A stretch of DNA of 64,000 bases, taken from contig JAVSML010020433.1 in the NCBI GenBank assembly GCA_038503035.1, positions 248,001-312,000 of the forward strand, read 5' to 3'. The notes under the pieces were generated by a model, which saw nothing but the letters and a program-made list of their open reading frames with translations, was not told the DNA's origin and did not search any database. Positions 1 through 13,058 of the stretch are shown in pieces; position 1 is the first letter of the stretch, and each line of letters starts with the position of its first letter. The translations under genes were made by a program, and so were the position numbers. Source of the DNA: Crocodylus rhombifer. Its lineage: Eukaryota; Chordata; Crocodylia; Crocodylidae.

Positions 1-1479
1 TATATACCTGCCACCTGTACTCTCTCAGGATTATCCAACATCCTTTAAGTACCTAGCATTTATTGGGGATATTTTGGATTATTTCTTTATTCTCCCCTTT
101 TAGGAAGGCAGTACCTACCCAGGGAAGCCACTATTATCACTTATACTACTTCTAGCATTATCAGATCTGAAGCTTAATACTTTCTGCCTTACCCATTGTA
201 TTGGTGTACAACCTAGGCCTGAATCTTCTTTGAGATCTGAACTCTAGCAAATTGCTTTTAAGTCATAAAATAGAGGACTCCTCAAAACTATAGGTGCAAT
301 ATATAACCTGCCACCCAAACCTTGCTTCTCTTGTGGTTACTAAAAGAAACTCATTTACTGTATTCCAGAATGCAAAGCGACTGCTACAGAGCACAGAATA
401 CACTCAAGCTTTCTTTCAGAAGCTTCAAGATCTCGTAGTGTTAAGGTTTTGGAATTTAAGCTCCCAAAAATGTCCATTTCAAGACTACTTTTAGAGGAAA
501 CTCCACAACAAGTGACAAAAGCTAACTGGCCACCTGACTTCAGAAAGTGGAAAAACACCAAAATCCATTACAAACCATATGTAGAGGAACCATGTCACCC
601 AAGAAAATGCAGCCACCCCTAGGCTAGAAACAAACTATTTAGCAGCATGCCTGTGTTACACGAGGACAGGAAGTGAGGTGCTTCTATATGCAACTGAGTT
701 GGAAGAAAAGCAAAGCCATGAACTGCCAAAGGCATACTAAGAGTCCAAAGGCATGTGCAAACAAGGTCATAACAGCATCCCCTTGGAGGGTGGAACTCTT
801 CTGATCTACAAGGATTGACATTTCCTGTTATGCATCTCTTTGCCCAGAACTTGTATCAACTTGGTGCTACAACCTGACACTCTAGGCCCAGTGGCATGAT
901 AGTATGCAGTTTCACCTGCCTCTAAGGAGCACACACCAGCTGCTTCTGCCTGCCAGAGGCCTACACAGAATGAATGTCAAGGTAAGCCACCCCACCTGTA
1001 AGCACCAAGGATACTTACAGACATCTGGCTCCTTCATAGAGAGCCAGCACTTCTCTGAAACTTCCTGGGTTCTTTTGTGTCAAAGTGAAGTTGGACCCAG
1101 GTCATATGAAAGTGCTTGCAATTTCTGAAGGGATTACATTTAATTAAATCAAGCCCCCTTCCAGCAATCTTAAAGGGGCTTTTCATCTTGCTAAGCTAAT
1201 CAGGGAACAGAACACCAGCAGGCAGGCGCACCCAGGGGTTCCAGGAATGACCCTGCTGCACTGAAGCCTGAAGGAAAAAGATTAACCCTTCAAATGTCTA
1301 CCTGAGAACACCAGGGGCAGACTCTTGCTCCTCATTTCACTTCTAAACACTAGTCCTGTCTAGTCCCATGGTATTCAGTGCTGCACAAGAACCTGGGAAC
1401 CATCAGGACTGGAACGCCCCCTCCAGACCAAGCACCAAGTATTGTGGAAATATCATGCGAGACTTTGAATAAAAGTCAG

Positions 1480-1590
1480 CCTCTGCGCCTCAGTTTCCCC
1501 ACTTAAGTGGGAATGATCATCTACCTTTCTAATGCACTTTGGGGGCCATGAATGATTAGTACTGATGAAGTGCTATAGGAGACATGCAGT
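1480..1590 (+). repeat. MIR (CORE-SINE) 3' part
   Basis: It contains the MIR hallmark CTCAGTTTCCCC followed by a short degenerate version of the AATGGGGATAATAA segment. It then runs into the GATGAAGTGCTATAGGA end, which resembles the MIR/L2-like tail. The 5' tRNA-like head is missing. Confidence 0.7.
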
Positions 1591-3038
1591 GACATTCCTG
1601 TTGTTTGTGCTCTTTTCCACTATCTGACAACAGCATCTCAAACAGGAATGGGCTGTTAAGATTCCCAGCAACTTTAGTGCATAATTAGATGACAGGGAAC
1701 AAGAAAACTGAGCTTTAGTCTCATGAAGACTTTTAAAACAGGTTCAGTGAGAAAATTAAGGACTACAGGCAAGCAGTTGTCCAAAAACTTTCCTTAGTGT
1801 AACAAACACTTGAGGCTGGTGTAGCCAGACTTCTCTTCTTCCCCCCAGCTTGTTTTGCATAGCATGGTCAAATGCAGCTTGCAAAAAAAAAAAAGTAAGC
1901 TTTACACGTGATCAGCAAGTAGTTTTTTGAAGCCAGCTACATTTCAAATTGGCTATACCCCACCCAGATGATGCTGTAATGACAAGTGCTGTATATGAAG
2001 CCAGCATAAAACAGTTAGTTCCTTAACTGAATCTGACTATTTATGCATTTAAATCTCAAAAGCTGATGTCAAGTAGATAGCTCATTTTAAAACTAAAACA
2101 CAATGAAAGCAAGACATTTAGTCATTGTAAGGCAATTCCAGATTCAGGATAAAAATTGATGTTAGATAAAACAGCTACACTTCTTTAATAGGGCAAAGGG
2201 GGTAAGAGACTCTGGTGTACAGTACACTCCAGCCAAAGTAATAATTTCATCCATCCACCCTTAACCTGCTACAGACCAGGCTAAACCACTAAAAAGTTTG
2301 CCTCATTTCATTCAGCTTCACTTACTGAATTAGAAACTCAGTTGTTCAGAATTAGCTGGCATACTTATAGGCAGAAATGTCTCTCTCCGAGTGAGCTTTG
2401 AAGAGCTAAAGATTTGAGGTATAACCTTCAGTCACTCAGTGCCCTTGGAATGATAATTTTAACTTCCATTACAAGTTCATTGTTCTGAAGACAATTTGGT
2501 AGGAACATTTAAGAGTTAACACAGCCTCATTCAATAGTAGGACCTGGGGAAAAAAAAAAAAAAAAAAGAGCAGAAGCTGTTCGTATAGGTCACAGGACAG
2601 AGAAACAAAAGCAGGGGCAGAAGGAATGCAAGAACATGACAGCTTAAGTTTATCAAAGTGTTAGTCATTAATGTCATGAGGCTAGGTCAAAAAAGGAGCA
2701 GCCAAACAGCATAGAGGAGCCATATCTAGTGATAATTGAGATGAAAGGCCAACAGTTAATAGCTTCTATAGGGTTTAGCCATACCCACTCTTCTGCCAAC
2801 TCTTTACATCCCAGTAAAGTCAGTTGGGAGCTGGAACGCAATTCAGCTGTTGTAAGGCATCCCTTGACGAGCTATATTCCACATAGCATTGAAGTTGATA
2901 ATTCTCACATTTTCCTTGTCAAAAGACAAAGGCCTTTTCTAAAATACCATGCACAGTGCAAATCCCTCGCCTCCAGAAATTAATCAAAAATAAAAAGAGG
3001 GACTAAACATAGCAACTAGACAAGAGCAAGGGGACTTT

Positions 3039-3059
3039 CCCCCCCCCCCCCCCCCCCCC
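3039..3059 (+). repeat. poly(C) tract, 21 bp
   Basis: An uninterrupted run of 21 C. It is one of a series of unusually long G/C homopolymers in this window. Confidence 0.95.
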
Positions 3060-4694
3060 GTGTCACTTCTGGAGTTAGTGGCCTCTAATTTCAGTGAAAG
3101 AGGAAAAGTAAAAACTATTCATATATGTAAGCAGACTAAGTTCATTGCCACAGGATGTCAGAGGCCAAGCTTAGAGCAAGATCCAAATCGGGTTTGTCTG
3201 GATATTTAGACTAATAAGAATATCCAGAGTTCTAGTATGTGCCAAGAATTCAGGGAGCAATGAAGATTTCTGGCACTATTCTTTAGCCGCTGCCTATTGG
3301 GTATTAGGCAAATCTAATGCTGGGGAACACATGGGCTTGCTGCAGTATTTCCTGCACCTTGGTTGGAAGCACTTTGTTCTGCTGGAGGCAGGATACTGGG
3401 CAATTGGACAATAAGCATGGATTCCCGAGGAGACCAGATCATCAACACTTGAGTTGATGTCGAGATTGAAAAACCACAAAAAACATGCTGTACTATATGG
3501 GGCTACCATTATCAGTGCACTTGCACTAGAAAAATGCATCTTTATAACAAGACTTTCCTCAAAGCAATGAAGGAGAACAGATTAAAATGTCCATGCTCAA
3601 CCACCTGTACAAGCCTTCAGTGTCAACTCCAACCCTAGTGGCCAGGGCCTAGGAAAACAAAGTCTGAGAAATATGAAGGCTGAACTGCCAATGAGTTGAA
3701 GTCATTCATTAATAAAAACAAAACAAAAACAGAGTGTGGTATGGCTGAGCAAGGCAGAAAAGCACCAAAAGGTAAAAAATAAAATAAAATAAAGAACAGG
3801 TCTCTTTAGCTGATCATAGCAGATGAGAGAAGGCAGTACTATGCATATCCCACAAAGGGATGCATGCTTGGTGTAGTAACACCAGAAGATGGGGCGATCC
3901 CCACAGTGACCTGACAAACAGCAACTATGATAGTAAGGAGAGAAGAGAGCATTTTGTGTTCTCTTTGCAGCTTTTTAGAGGACTGCATAGTTGCCTTTTG
4001 AACTTCTCCCCCCCGCCAACGGAAACTGCAACTTTCAGAAGCACTGAGGGAATGAAAGAACAGCAGGGCCAAGGCACTACAACAGGAAGTCGGCCATATC
4101 CGCCCCAGCCAAGGCTGGGAGAAGTGTGACTGCATCTTAAAGAGGACTAGCAGATACCAGAAAGGGTGGGGAAGAGAGCACATGCTGAAAGCAATCAAAC
4201 ACACAAGTCTTGTCTGTGTGTCACAGGGCATTTGGCCTTTTATCACATTTCAGCAGCACAACTCGGGGGGCGTTATCAGCTTACCACTATTTAGGGAGTA
4301 TTCCCTAGTTTACAAATCTCTCTCTCAAATGCCAAACAATTCAGTTCTGGCTGGGGGAAGGGGACCAAGAACATCTTGGCCATTTAAAAGTAAGGGCTAC
4401 CGAGAACTGGTTCATGACTGCTGTTTTCACTAGGTGTCTAATGTGAAAGTCTTTCCAGACTGCCTCACTCCAGAGGTGTACTATATAGAGGATTAGCATT
4501 GGACCAAATTTAAGACTCCTGACCAGCCACGCTAGCACATGCTGCCCCAGTGCTGGAAGAGGAAATTCCCAGACTTAGCATTTACAAGACTCTTTGACCG
4601 CTACTAGTATGCTGAAGTCTGAAAGACAATCAATGTTAGACTGAAGGGATAAACCGTTTCAAGAGGAAGAAAAACAACCTTGACAAACTACAGT

Positions 4695-4720
4695 GCTAAG
4701 AGATGCCGCTAAGAGATGCC
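4695..4720 (+). repeat. perfect 13-bp tandem duplication
   Basis: GCTAAGAGATGCC occurs twice head to tail (4695-4707 and 4708-4720) with no mismatch. The lack of divergence suggests a recent replication-slippage event. Confidence 0.9.
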
Positions 4721-7700
4721 CTGGGGATACTTTTCCAGTTATTACTATGCAACACCCTGCAGATGCTCTTAAGTTCAGCCCAGTCTTGAACCCTTCAACA
4801 GTGTGCTCTACATTACACGAGCTAAAGCTGAACAGTTTTGCAGAAGATTTTACCTCAGCAGAATCATCCATGTAGTGGCTGATGGTGCCTAGTCTATCCA
4901 ACTCATTTCCTTAACTGCAAAAGCAGTATCATTATGACAAGTGACAGATAAATGACTCTTCAAAGGGCTTCTGAGAAGTTTATTCTAGTCCCATGAGGCA
5001 GCCACGTTGATGGGAGAATGGGCAAGGGACAAATAGTTTGAGGTGCTTATAAATCATGCGTCTATTCCTGGGATGTTCTTCTATTCCTAAAACAATTTTC
5101 TCCCCCCAGATCCATCAGGATCAAATCCATACCAGCTTGTAATAAATTTCTATAGGTAATTTGCTCTTTAATGGTGCTCTGCCCCATTTTGGGGTACCCC
5201 CCCCATCTCAAAGAATTTGAAAAAGACTGAAAAAAAAAAAAAGAGAGAGCTCCCAATTCATTTATTTGGTCTTCTATCTGACCTTTTTCCTCACCTCCTG
5301 CAAACCCTGTTTTAAAAGGGCAACCAATCTAATGCCCAATGTTAACAACCTGCGTTGCCTGCTTGTAAAACCAGCCAGAGCCGAAGGAATGAGAAGTATA
5401 AGCACGAAAAAATGCACACAGATTTAAGCATCTAGGTAAGCCTGCCCACTAGGACACCCAAATCACTGTGCAAGTTTGTCCTGTACTTGAAATTCCTAAA
5501 TTGTCTGGAGTACTGCTAACAAGTGCCCAATTCTATCTCCTTCACCAGGAGGACCACAATACAAAGAGATGTAGCCTAACAACTGAAGGTGGTATGATGA
5601 TCTTAATTCTATTCCAGTGTATCCACAGCCAGACTGAACTGGTAAAAAGTCACTTATGAGACTCAAGACTTCAGTACCTGCCACTGCAAGGTAAAGGCAG
5701 CAGCTACCTCACCACCGTCTCGCAAAAATTAGTTTGCAAAACATTCAAGACAAAAGTATTGAACCTCACACTTGCAAAGCCCCAGAGAAGTTGTTCATGT
5801 CACACTGAGGGACCGACCCTGGAACTCCTATGGAGAGTCTGGATTCTCTGCTTACTAGGAGATGAACAGCCTTATACGCACCACCCATGAGAAGAAAGGA
5901 CATTGCACTTCAGTACTAGGCAAATGCAGAGTACGACCATGTGAAAAAGCCAATACTCTTAGGTCACTGTAGCGGTACAGAGCTATGGCAATGGCCATCT
6001 ATCTTCAGACCCAGTTTTTACAGGAATGTAGTCTCAAACATTGTCATGAATTCACCTTGAGTTGTAGGTGCCAAGCACCCAAAAAAGCCTAGATGCCCTC
6101 AAAAGCTGGTAAGCTCAGTGGTGTTGGGCAAACTCTTCCACTCCATATGTTCAGGAGATCTATCATCCCCATTAAAAGGCAAATTGGCATCTCTTCCATA
6201 GCTCCAGAGGCATGTTAACTAACCTGTGAATGGAGAGGTGTGGATTTTTGCAGTAGGTGTCAAGAGGTGAGTAGGAACAAGATTTCTTTAGCAAGACTAA
6301 TGCATCATTCCAGCCAGGGCTTCAAATCAAATATACTGCTCCAATACAGAAAGTAGAGTATGTTGGAGAGTTTGGGGTAGGTTGTCATATTTATCCCTTA
6401 GTTTGTTTTTAATTGAAAATACCACTCCGACTCATCCCATTTAAAAAAGATTTTCCCTACCTGCTCACTCTTGCTCTTGGGGAAATGCTATGCTGTATTT
6501 TTCCAGCAGTGCCAATAGTGTACACAAGTCAAAGCTGAACTACAGAACACTGAACTGGGAAAAAAAAAAATGCTGAAGTAGAAACAAAGAGCTCTTAGAA
6601 AAAAAACTAAAAGAAATTTAAGATAATTGGAGCCCTTGAGGAGACTACCTACGCATTTATAATATATTCGGCAGATTTGTGATCCCAAGCGACTCCAAGT
6701 CATTTTCAGGCAACAGAATCCCACCTAGTTTGTTAGCCTGAAGACAAGAAAAGCAAGTCATTCATTCACCTTCCACCAGCAGAAGCAAGACTCGTGTTTG
6801 CAACTTAGGGTAAATTAATTGCAACTTGCTTTGCAAACTCAGCAGTAGGCTCTACTGTTGCAGGGTGAGAGGATTCCTTCCTAATGGGCAGCTTAAATGG
6901 TCCTGGCCATATTCTACAGTCAGGCTGGTTTCAACACTCTGACAACTAGCTTACCATTCAAGCAGGATGGAGCAATTTTCCATTTAAGAGAGGAACCGAA
7001 AGCTAAGAATATTGAATGAGGGAGGAGATCTGGGTGCGTCCTCAGATTTACAGTCACGCCCAGATATTTATGGTACCACTTATTACAGAAGTTACTTGCA
7101 ACCTTGTGTAATGGGTCAATTCCTTTATTGCTTGCAACAGCTACAGGAAGGCAAGAAGAGGGTTTATGAGGATTCTGTTTATGAGAGAGGAAATGGCAAA
7201 AAATAAAGTTGTTTGCAGTTCCTTTGGAGCCAAGGTTTGAAATCAAGCCATTAGAGTAACTGCTTTTTAGAGTGCAGACAGGAGCGAGCAGCTATTTGAG
7301 CAACTTGCAGAAACCAACATCCTCCCGTGTTCTTGGCTAACAGAGGGGTATGAACAGCAAGTTCTGAAAGTAATGTCAAGCCCCTCCACATACTGCCTGA
7401 ACCACAAAGCTCAAGAGCACCCATTTCAACTTGATACTACTGCCATTGTTTTTCTTCTTTCCCAACTCAAAAACTGTCCAAAGAATTACACTGTATTTGT
7501 TTAGGCACATGCAGTTTGTGCACTTAAGATAATGGTAGTCTTTAGGATGCGTGGGCAATTCTGACCCTCACTATGGCCTTGGGACTCTTTTAAAGCTATA
7601 AGATCAGGGCAAGCATCAGATCTGCAACTGCAGTCACGCACCTCCTTACTGATGAGGCAAGAAGCTGTCCTGAAACAGCTTGGCAGGGGGGCTTCTTGCC

Positions 7701-7779
7701 TTCGCTAGGCTTAAGAACTGACAAGAGGGCACCCAAAGGGTTTCAAGATGGCCACAAAGCCTTTAAGGAAGAGCTACAG

Positions 7780-7870
7780 CAGAGGCAGGCAAAATAAAGC
7801 TGGTGGGTCAGATCCAGCCTGCCAAGCAATTCCATCTCGCCTGCAGAGCCCTTCCAAAAGGGAAAAGACA
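7780..7870 (+). mobile_element. hAT-type non-autonomous element, 5' end only
   Basis: It begins CAGAGGCAGGCAAAATAAAG and continues through GTGGGTCAGATCCAGCCTGCC. This matches the terminal region of the CAGGGGTGGGCAAA family, of which 45308-45501 is a fuller copy. A matching 3' terminal repeat was not found, so it is truncated or eroded. The right end given here is approximate. Confidence 0.55.
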
Positions 7871-8791
7871 ATTATCACCAGCCCTAGCCTTTGGCTTCCT
7901 CTTTGAAAGCCAGTGCTTCCAGGCAGGAGGCACCGGTTTTGGTTGGACGCACACTACACAAAACAAAATAAAGTCAGGGCAAAATTATTTTTTGAAATAA
8001 AAATTATGTTATAGTAGACGTCAGCTAGAATGTCTGAAGTACTAAAGCAGTGCGTGACACTCCACAACTATTGTGTGCAGCTCCTAATTCAACCTAGTTA
8101 TAATGCACATATAGTGAATTGGCTCCCTCCCTCCTCAGTGCATTAAGTGTTTGATACTGATACCCTCTTAAGCTGCAACAGCTACAATGAAAAAGCAGGG
8201 AAACAAAATGGGTATAAATCCCTAGATAAGCTTTTTTAAAAGATCTCTGGTTTAAAAGACTACTGGTAATTCAGAATAGGCTCTCCCTTCCCCCATCCCT
8301 CCAGTCACTCCCACCCCTCAAAAGAGTAACATTCCACTTGCTTTGAAACTGAAGTCATCTTTGTCGGCAGCCCACACAAGACATTCAAATGAACAAGTGA
8401 CTGGAGACTCCAAAATGTTTAAAAAAAAAAATTTGGAGGCTAACACGTAAGTTTTCAGCCTCTGCCTAGTAATTCAGCAGCTTGCTGGCTGTGAATAAGG
8501 TGCTTGTTGGCAAGATCAGGACGTGTGGCTAACAAGACAGCAGCAAGTGTGCAGGATTTTGAAGAGAAGTGCAGGAGGTAGGTAGATGGAGACCCAACAG
8601 TGCAGGCCTTGTCAGTTGGCCAGGCGAGGAATACCCGACACTGTCACTGAACCTTCACAAGTGCTAAAATTTCACCTGGGATACTTAGAGAAATCAAACT
8701 GTAACTCCATCTCAAAGCCTCAGAATTGTGTCTTAAAGGAAAAAGGTTCTCTCAAACGTGATTTCTCTGGTCACTGTTTAATGCTTTTCAT

Positions 8792-8806
8792 GGGGGGGGG
8801 GGGGGG
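8792..8806 (+). repeat. poly(G) tract, 15 bp
   Basis: An uninterrupted run of 15 G. Confidence 0.95.
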
Positions 8807-10126
8807 TTAATGTATGAAGGCCACATTAAAACTGAATAGAAGAGGATGGCCTGTAATGTCAACCTGTTCCTATTCATCTGGTTCCAACGCCTTGGGCCAA
8901 GGAAGAGAAAACAGAATGACATGCTAGAGATGATTAATTCCCAAGGAAAAAGGGGCAGCTGAAGATGGAACTGCCAGTACCAGACATCCAGACTGGGCCT
9001 GGGTGGGGCACACCAAGTCCTTGGACAGCGTGGAGTACTTGCTGAGTAACTGAACAATAGCCAGATTTCTAGTAGCTATGAACAAAGCATTACTCACCAC
9101 TCTGGAACATGCCTACCCAGACTATGAGGCATCTTTCCAGATTTGTCTGCAGTCCTAAAACAGCCAGATATGAGGTAAAGTTGTGTAAGCATTCTGGGTT
9201 TTTCAGTTCCTGCTCTCCGAAGTAGGATTTTTGCTTTTTTTAGAACTTCCTGTTTTATATACCCCACCCCCCATTTGGGAGTAGCAACCTCTTCAATCTA
9301 TTAAGGGCACAGTTCTTTACAGGGCAGGATTTCCCTGATGTTGCATGCAGCATTGTGCTCCACCCAATTTTTTTTTTAAAGCAAAAGAAATATAAAGCTT
9401 TCCCACCCACACTTTCTCATCCCACCCACCCACTTCATGCTTTAAATGGGTCGAATGAAGTTATGCATAATCTATCAAATTTGACTTAAATTCCAGACTA
9501 CAAAAAAAAAAAAAAAAGTAAAGGGCCTGTCAAAAACACTTTAGCTTAATATTAACAGGAATCATTACCGTGATGCAAAACAGACCAGCCCTTACTTCCC
9601 AAAGGGATATTTGATTCCCATTGTAAACTGTCCTGGAACACCAGTCAAGTTCCATATGCAGTCTTGAAATACAGACCCAGGTTTCAGAGAGCTACTTAAA
9701 GTGCCTAAACCTTGTGCCTGAGCACTTAACATTTATAGATAATATGTCTACATGCTTGAAGTTCAGCATTTGCATTAAAAGACCTATTATGAAGCCCTCA
9801 TTTAAATGACAAGCCCTTGCCTTACATGTTTACGCTTTCAAAAGACAGGCAGGATATACAACACTGATGTTTTGCTACATACAATATTCAAACTACATGA
9901 AGAGATTAGCCAGAGAGCTGTGAAGATGCTCCTTTGAATGCTTTATTCTGAAAGAGTATTTAGGCAACATAATTCAGAAAATGTTGCTATCCTGTGCAAA
10001 AGCTTTCCTAGCTGTAACAAAAAAACAAAAAAACCCAACCCAGAATGGAAGCAGATTAATTCATACAGTTTTCTTTATATCCCAATTATCCTACTATCAT
10101 TTAGTTTACTTTCATCTCTTAGTGCG

Positions 10127-10134
10127 TTCTAGAG
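10127..10134. repeat. 8-bp target duplication TTCTAGAG, left copy
   Basis: It directly precedes the CAGGGG terminus of the hAT element at 10135. Near-identical 8-mers lie at 10355-10362 and 10760-10767. The nTCTAGAn form is the typical target of Buster/Charlie-like hAT transposases. Confidence 0.85.
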
Positions 10135-10354
10135 CAGGGGTGACCAACCTGTGGCACAGGTGTTGCACAGATAGGGAGGAGACTGGCAGGACAGAAAGCA
10201 AAAAGGAAAGCAACAAACTGGGCAAAGAACACAAGGATGGGAGAAGAAAGAGCAGCAAATCAGACATGTAAAAAGGGACTGGAATGACGCTTGGAGAGGC
10301 TGCAGTACTAATTTGTGGCATGCCTGTCAAAAAGGTTGGTCAGCACCCCCACTG
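10135..10354. mobile_element. non-autonomous hAT element A (220 bp)
   Basis: The left end is CAGGGGTGACCAACC and the right end is GGTTGGTCAGCACCCCCACTG, which pair as imperfect terminal inverted repeats. It is flanked by the 8-bp duplications TTCTAGAG and CTCTAGAG. It has no coding capacity. The interior is purine-rich (GGAGGAGACTGGCAGGACAG and similar) and is related to the copy at 52024-52237. It would depend on a transposase supplied in trans. Confidence 0.85.
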
Positions 10355-10362
10355 CTCTAGAG
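10355..10362. repeat. shared 8-bp target duplication CTCTAGAG, middle copy
   Basis: It sits exactly between two different hAT elements and serves as the right flank of the first and the left flank of the second. It differs from the two outer copies at its first base only. Confidence 0.85.
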
Positions 10363-10759
10363 CAGCTTCTCAACTCATGGGTCACAACCCAAAAAAGTGG
10401 GTCGCAGGAATATTTCAAAGGCTCACAAGCAAGTGACACAAAAACGTGCAAGAGCACGGGTTTCCCCTTGCAGGCTAGCAGCTGTTCCAGCCTGCAAAGA
10501 GTTGCTTGGGGCATGGCCAGCACAAAGCCAGGCAGAGCTGTGGGAGCAGCCCTAGCAGCTGGATGAAGCTAAGTGTATGGGGAGTAGGAGGGAGGTAGTG
10601 TGGACCTATGTGCTTGTGGGGAGATCAATGTGTCGGGGGTAGCAGGGGAGATGCCTGCTGGTATTGGGAGATGGTGGCCAGGTGGCAGGGCAGGGGGGAG
10701 CAGGACAAGCCCTAAATCTTTGCAAATGGGTCCCAGTACAAAAAGGTTGAGAAACACTG
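10363..10759. mobile_element. non-autonomous hAT element B (397 bp)
   Basis: The left end is CAGCTTCTCAACTCATGGGT and the right end is AAAAAGGTTGAGAAACACTG, imperfect terminal inverted repeats built on TTCTCAAC. Near the ends are GTGGGTCGC and GGGTCCCAGTA motifs typical of this family in reptiles. It is flanked by CTCTAGAG and TTCTAGAG and has no transposase ORF. Its ends differ from those of element A, so it is a separate family inserted at the same target. Confidence 0.85.
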
Positions 10760-10767
10760 TTCTAGAG
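10760..10767. repeat. 8-bp target duplication TTCTAGAG, right copy
   Basis: It directly follows the CACTG end of element B and is identical to the outer left copy at 10127-10134. Confidence 0.85.
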
Positions 10768-13016
10768 AGTACCTAGAATATATTTTTGGGAGGATACAAT
10801 TATCAAAACAAGGCTCTTTGCTTCTGTTTGCCTCTGAAATGCATAATGTCCCTTCTCTAAAATGTGCATTACCAAACCAAAATAAACCACTTTTGGCTCT
10901 TAACCATTGAAGCAATGCCCCTGAAGTGATCTCTTTCTCCCTTTCTTATCCAAACTAGTATCTCTTTTCCCATATCAGCTTTCACAAGAACCAAGTTAGG
11001 AAACCTACAAGAATCTAGATACGAAAAATTTAGTTGTAGTTCTGTTAGAAGCTTCCTGTAGTGCAGCAAAGAAGCCAGTACTAAAAAGGGCTCAACTGGT
11101 CACACTGCCAGATACATGCTTTGTTTTTATTCAAGACTTTCATTGTGATCAGCTGTCTACAATAGTTGTGGCTAGATAATTCCTGTAAAACAAGCATTTT
11201 TTTAAATCTTGCTTTACCATGTCAGACTTTACTAACCATAAGAAAACAGATAGTTAGTATGGCCCCCCCTCCCCACTCTAGCAACAACTTAAGAGGAGTT
11301 ATTGGCCTAGTTAATTTCCAAACTCAATTCCTGGAAAAAGGTGGGCTTTGATTAGTGCACATAGGGGGTTTGGGGGTTGTTTGGATTTGTTTTTTTGAAA
11401 ACTATTAAAATTTTGACCTTCAAATATGCTGTTGGGATAGACATTCTCATAAGTGCAGCAGGTTAAGAATCTACAATACATTTCAGTTTCATCATTATTT
11501 AAAATGTGTCAGAAAAAAACAAAGTTGTTTCACTGCAACCAAAACACTGCTATAGCCATTTCATAGCAACTCTTCAAAGATATAATCCAGGGCTTGAGTG
11601 CTTAGTAACGTCTCCAGGGTTCCTTATGCTCAAGAGCAACTGCCAACATCCTCTCTCCATGGTGCCAAAAGGGACAGACACCCAAAGTACCCTCCTAAGA
11701 CAAAAAAAGCTAATCCTTATGAAATAGGTGCCAAGAAGCCCAGGAAGGGCATTTAGAGGCATTTCCTTAAAATATGTACATGGGAAGGGGGGAAAAAAAA
11801 AGTGGATACCAGTCCAAAGAGTGATTATGTTTTGACCAAAATTAGTTTATGCTGCTTCCAGGAACTGCTACAACCACATTTCCTCCACTTCATTCACCTA
11901 GACTGTACCCTTCCTTCTCTCCCAAGACTGGTTTAATCAGAAACTTAAAAAAACCTGACAGTTTAACTAAAAGAAACCTATAAGTTACAAACACAACACC
12001 CACAGGTGTGACACTCGCTAGAAAGCATGGTCTAGAAAGGAAATGGAAACATCCCACCTCTTCCCCTCTCACTGCTCTGCAGGATAAACCAACATGCCCA
12101 AATACCCCTATGGAAAGGCAAAAAGGAGGTCTTCTCATACAAAACACCTACCACTTCTTCCAGTCACTTGAGATGAGGCATGCAGATTTTTGATAACAAG
12201 CCTAAGCAGAAGCAAGTGGCCAGACAGCAAGAAGTAGGTGGAAAGCATCACAGCATGAGTTAGTCACATTCACGGTGCTTGAAGAAAGGTACAAGCAAAA
12301 AAGCAGACTGTATTGAGCCAGTCTAGACCAAACAAGGCATGCATGCTACTGTCTCGTGGAGTCGGACTTCAACAATGTAGCACCTCTTTCCGCAGACAAG
12401 AGGTCTTCACTTCAGCGAGTAAAAACTGAGAGCTCTTACAAATGCTTTAGCATTGTATCTGAACACAACGTGATGGATGCGGTCTCTATACAAGGCTCTA
12501 ACAAGCTTTTCCCATTTAAAAACAAAACAAATCCTTTCAGCTACCTAAATAGGTATGCTAGGTGCAGCTTAGCCATCCAGACTAGGAGTTAAAATCAAAG
12601 CCATGCACAGGGCTGGATTCATGTGACTGAGCAAAAAGTTGATGGAAAAGCTGCACAGCTATTGCTCTGCACAGCTGAGGAAGCTTAATCCTCAAAATGG
12701 AAGGATATACAGATTTCAGTGCAGTAATTTTAAAGCCCATAGTAAAACAGCTCAAAATTTGAGAGCCTATCTAAATTGATCCTAGTTCTGGGTCACAGGT
12801 GACAGCCAATCTAGCGAGCTTCATCCTTGTCTCTAGTTGCCAGTTTCTTCCCCTTCTCTGCTCCCCACTAGAGCAGACTAGACCTGGAACTGGGGCTAAA
12901 CTCAAAACTAAGCAATGAGTGGGCAGAAAGGGAAATATGACCATTATCTGGCAGTTTCTAACCAAAATTAGTCCTTTGCTTTCATATTTGCATACCCTTC
13001 CCCCTCCAAAAATTAA

Positions 13017-13058
13017 AATATATATTTAAAAAAATAAATAAATAAAATAAAATAAATC
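13017..13058 (+). repeat. AT-rich simple repeat (AAAT/AAATA)n
   Basis: Imperfect AAATA/AAAT repeats follow an ATATAT stretch. No gene or RNA signal is seen. Confidence 0.85.
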
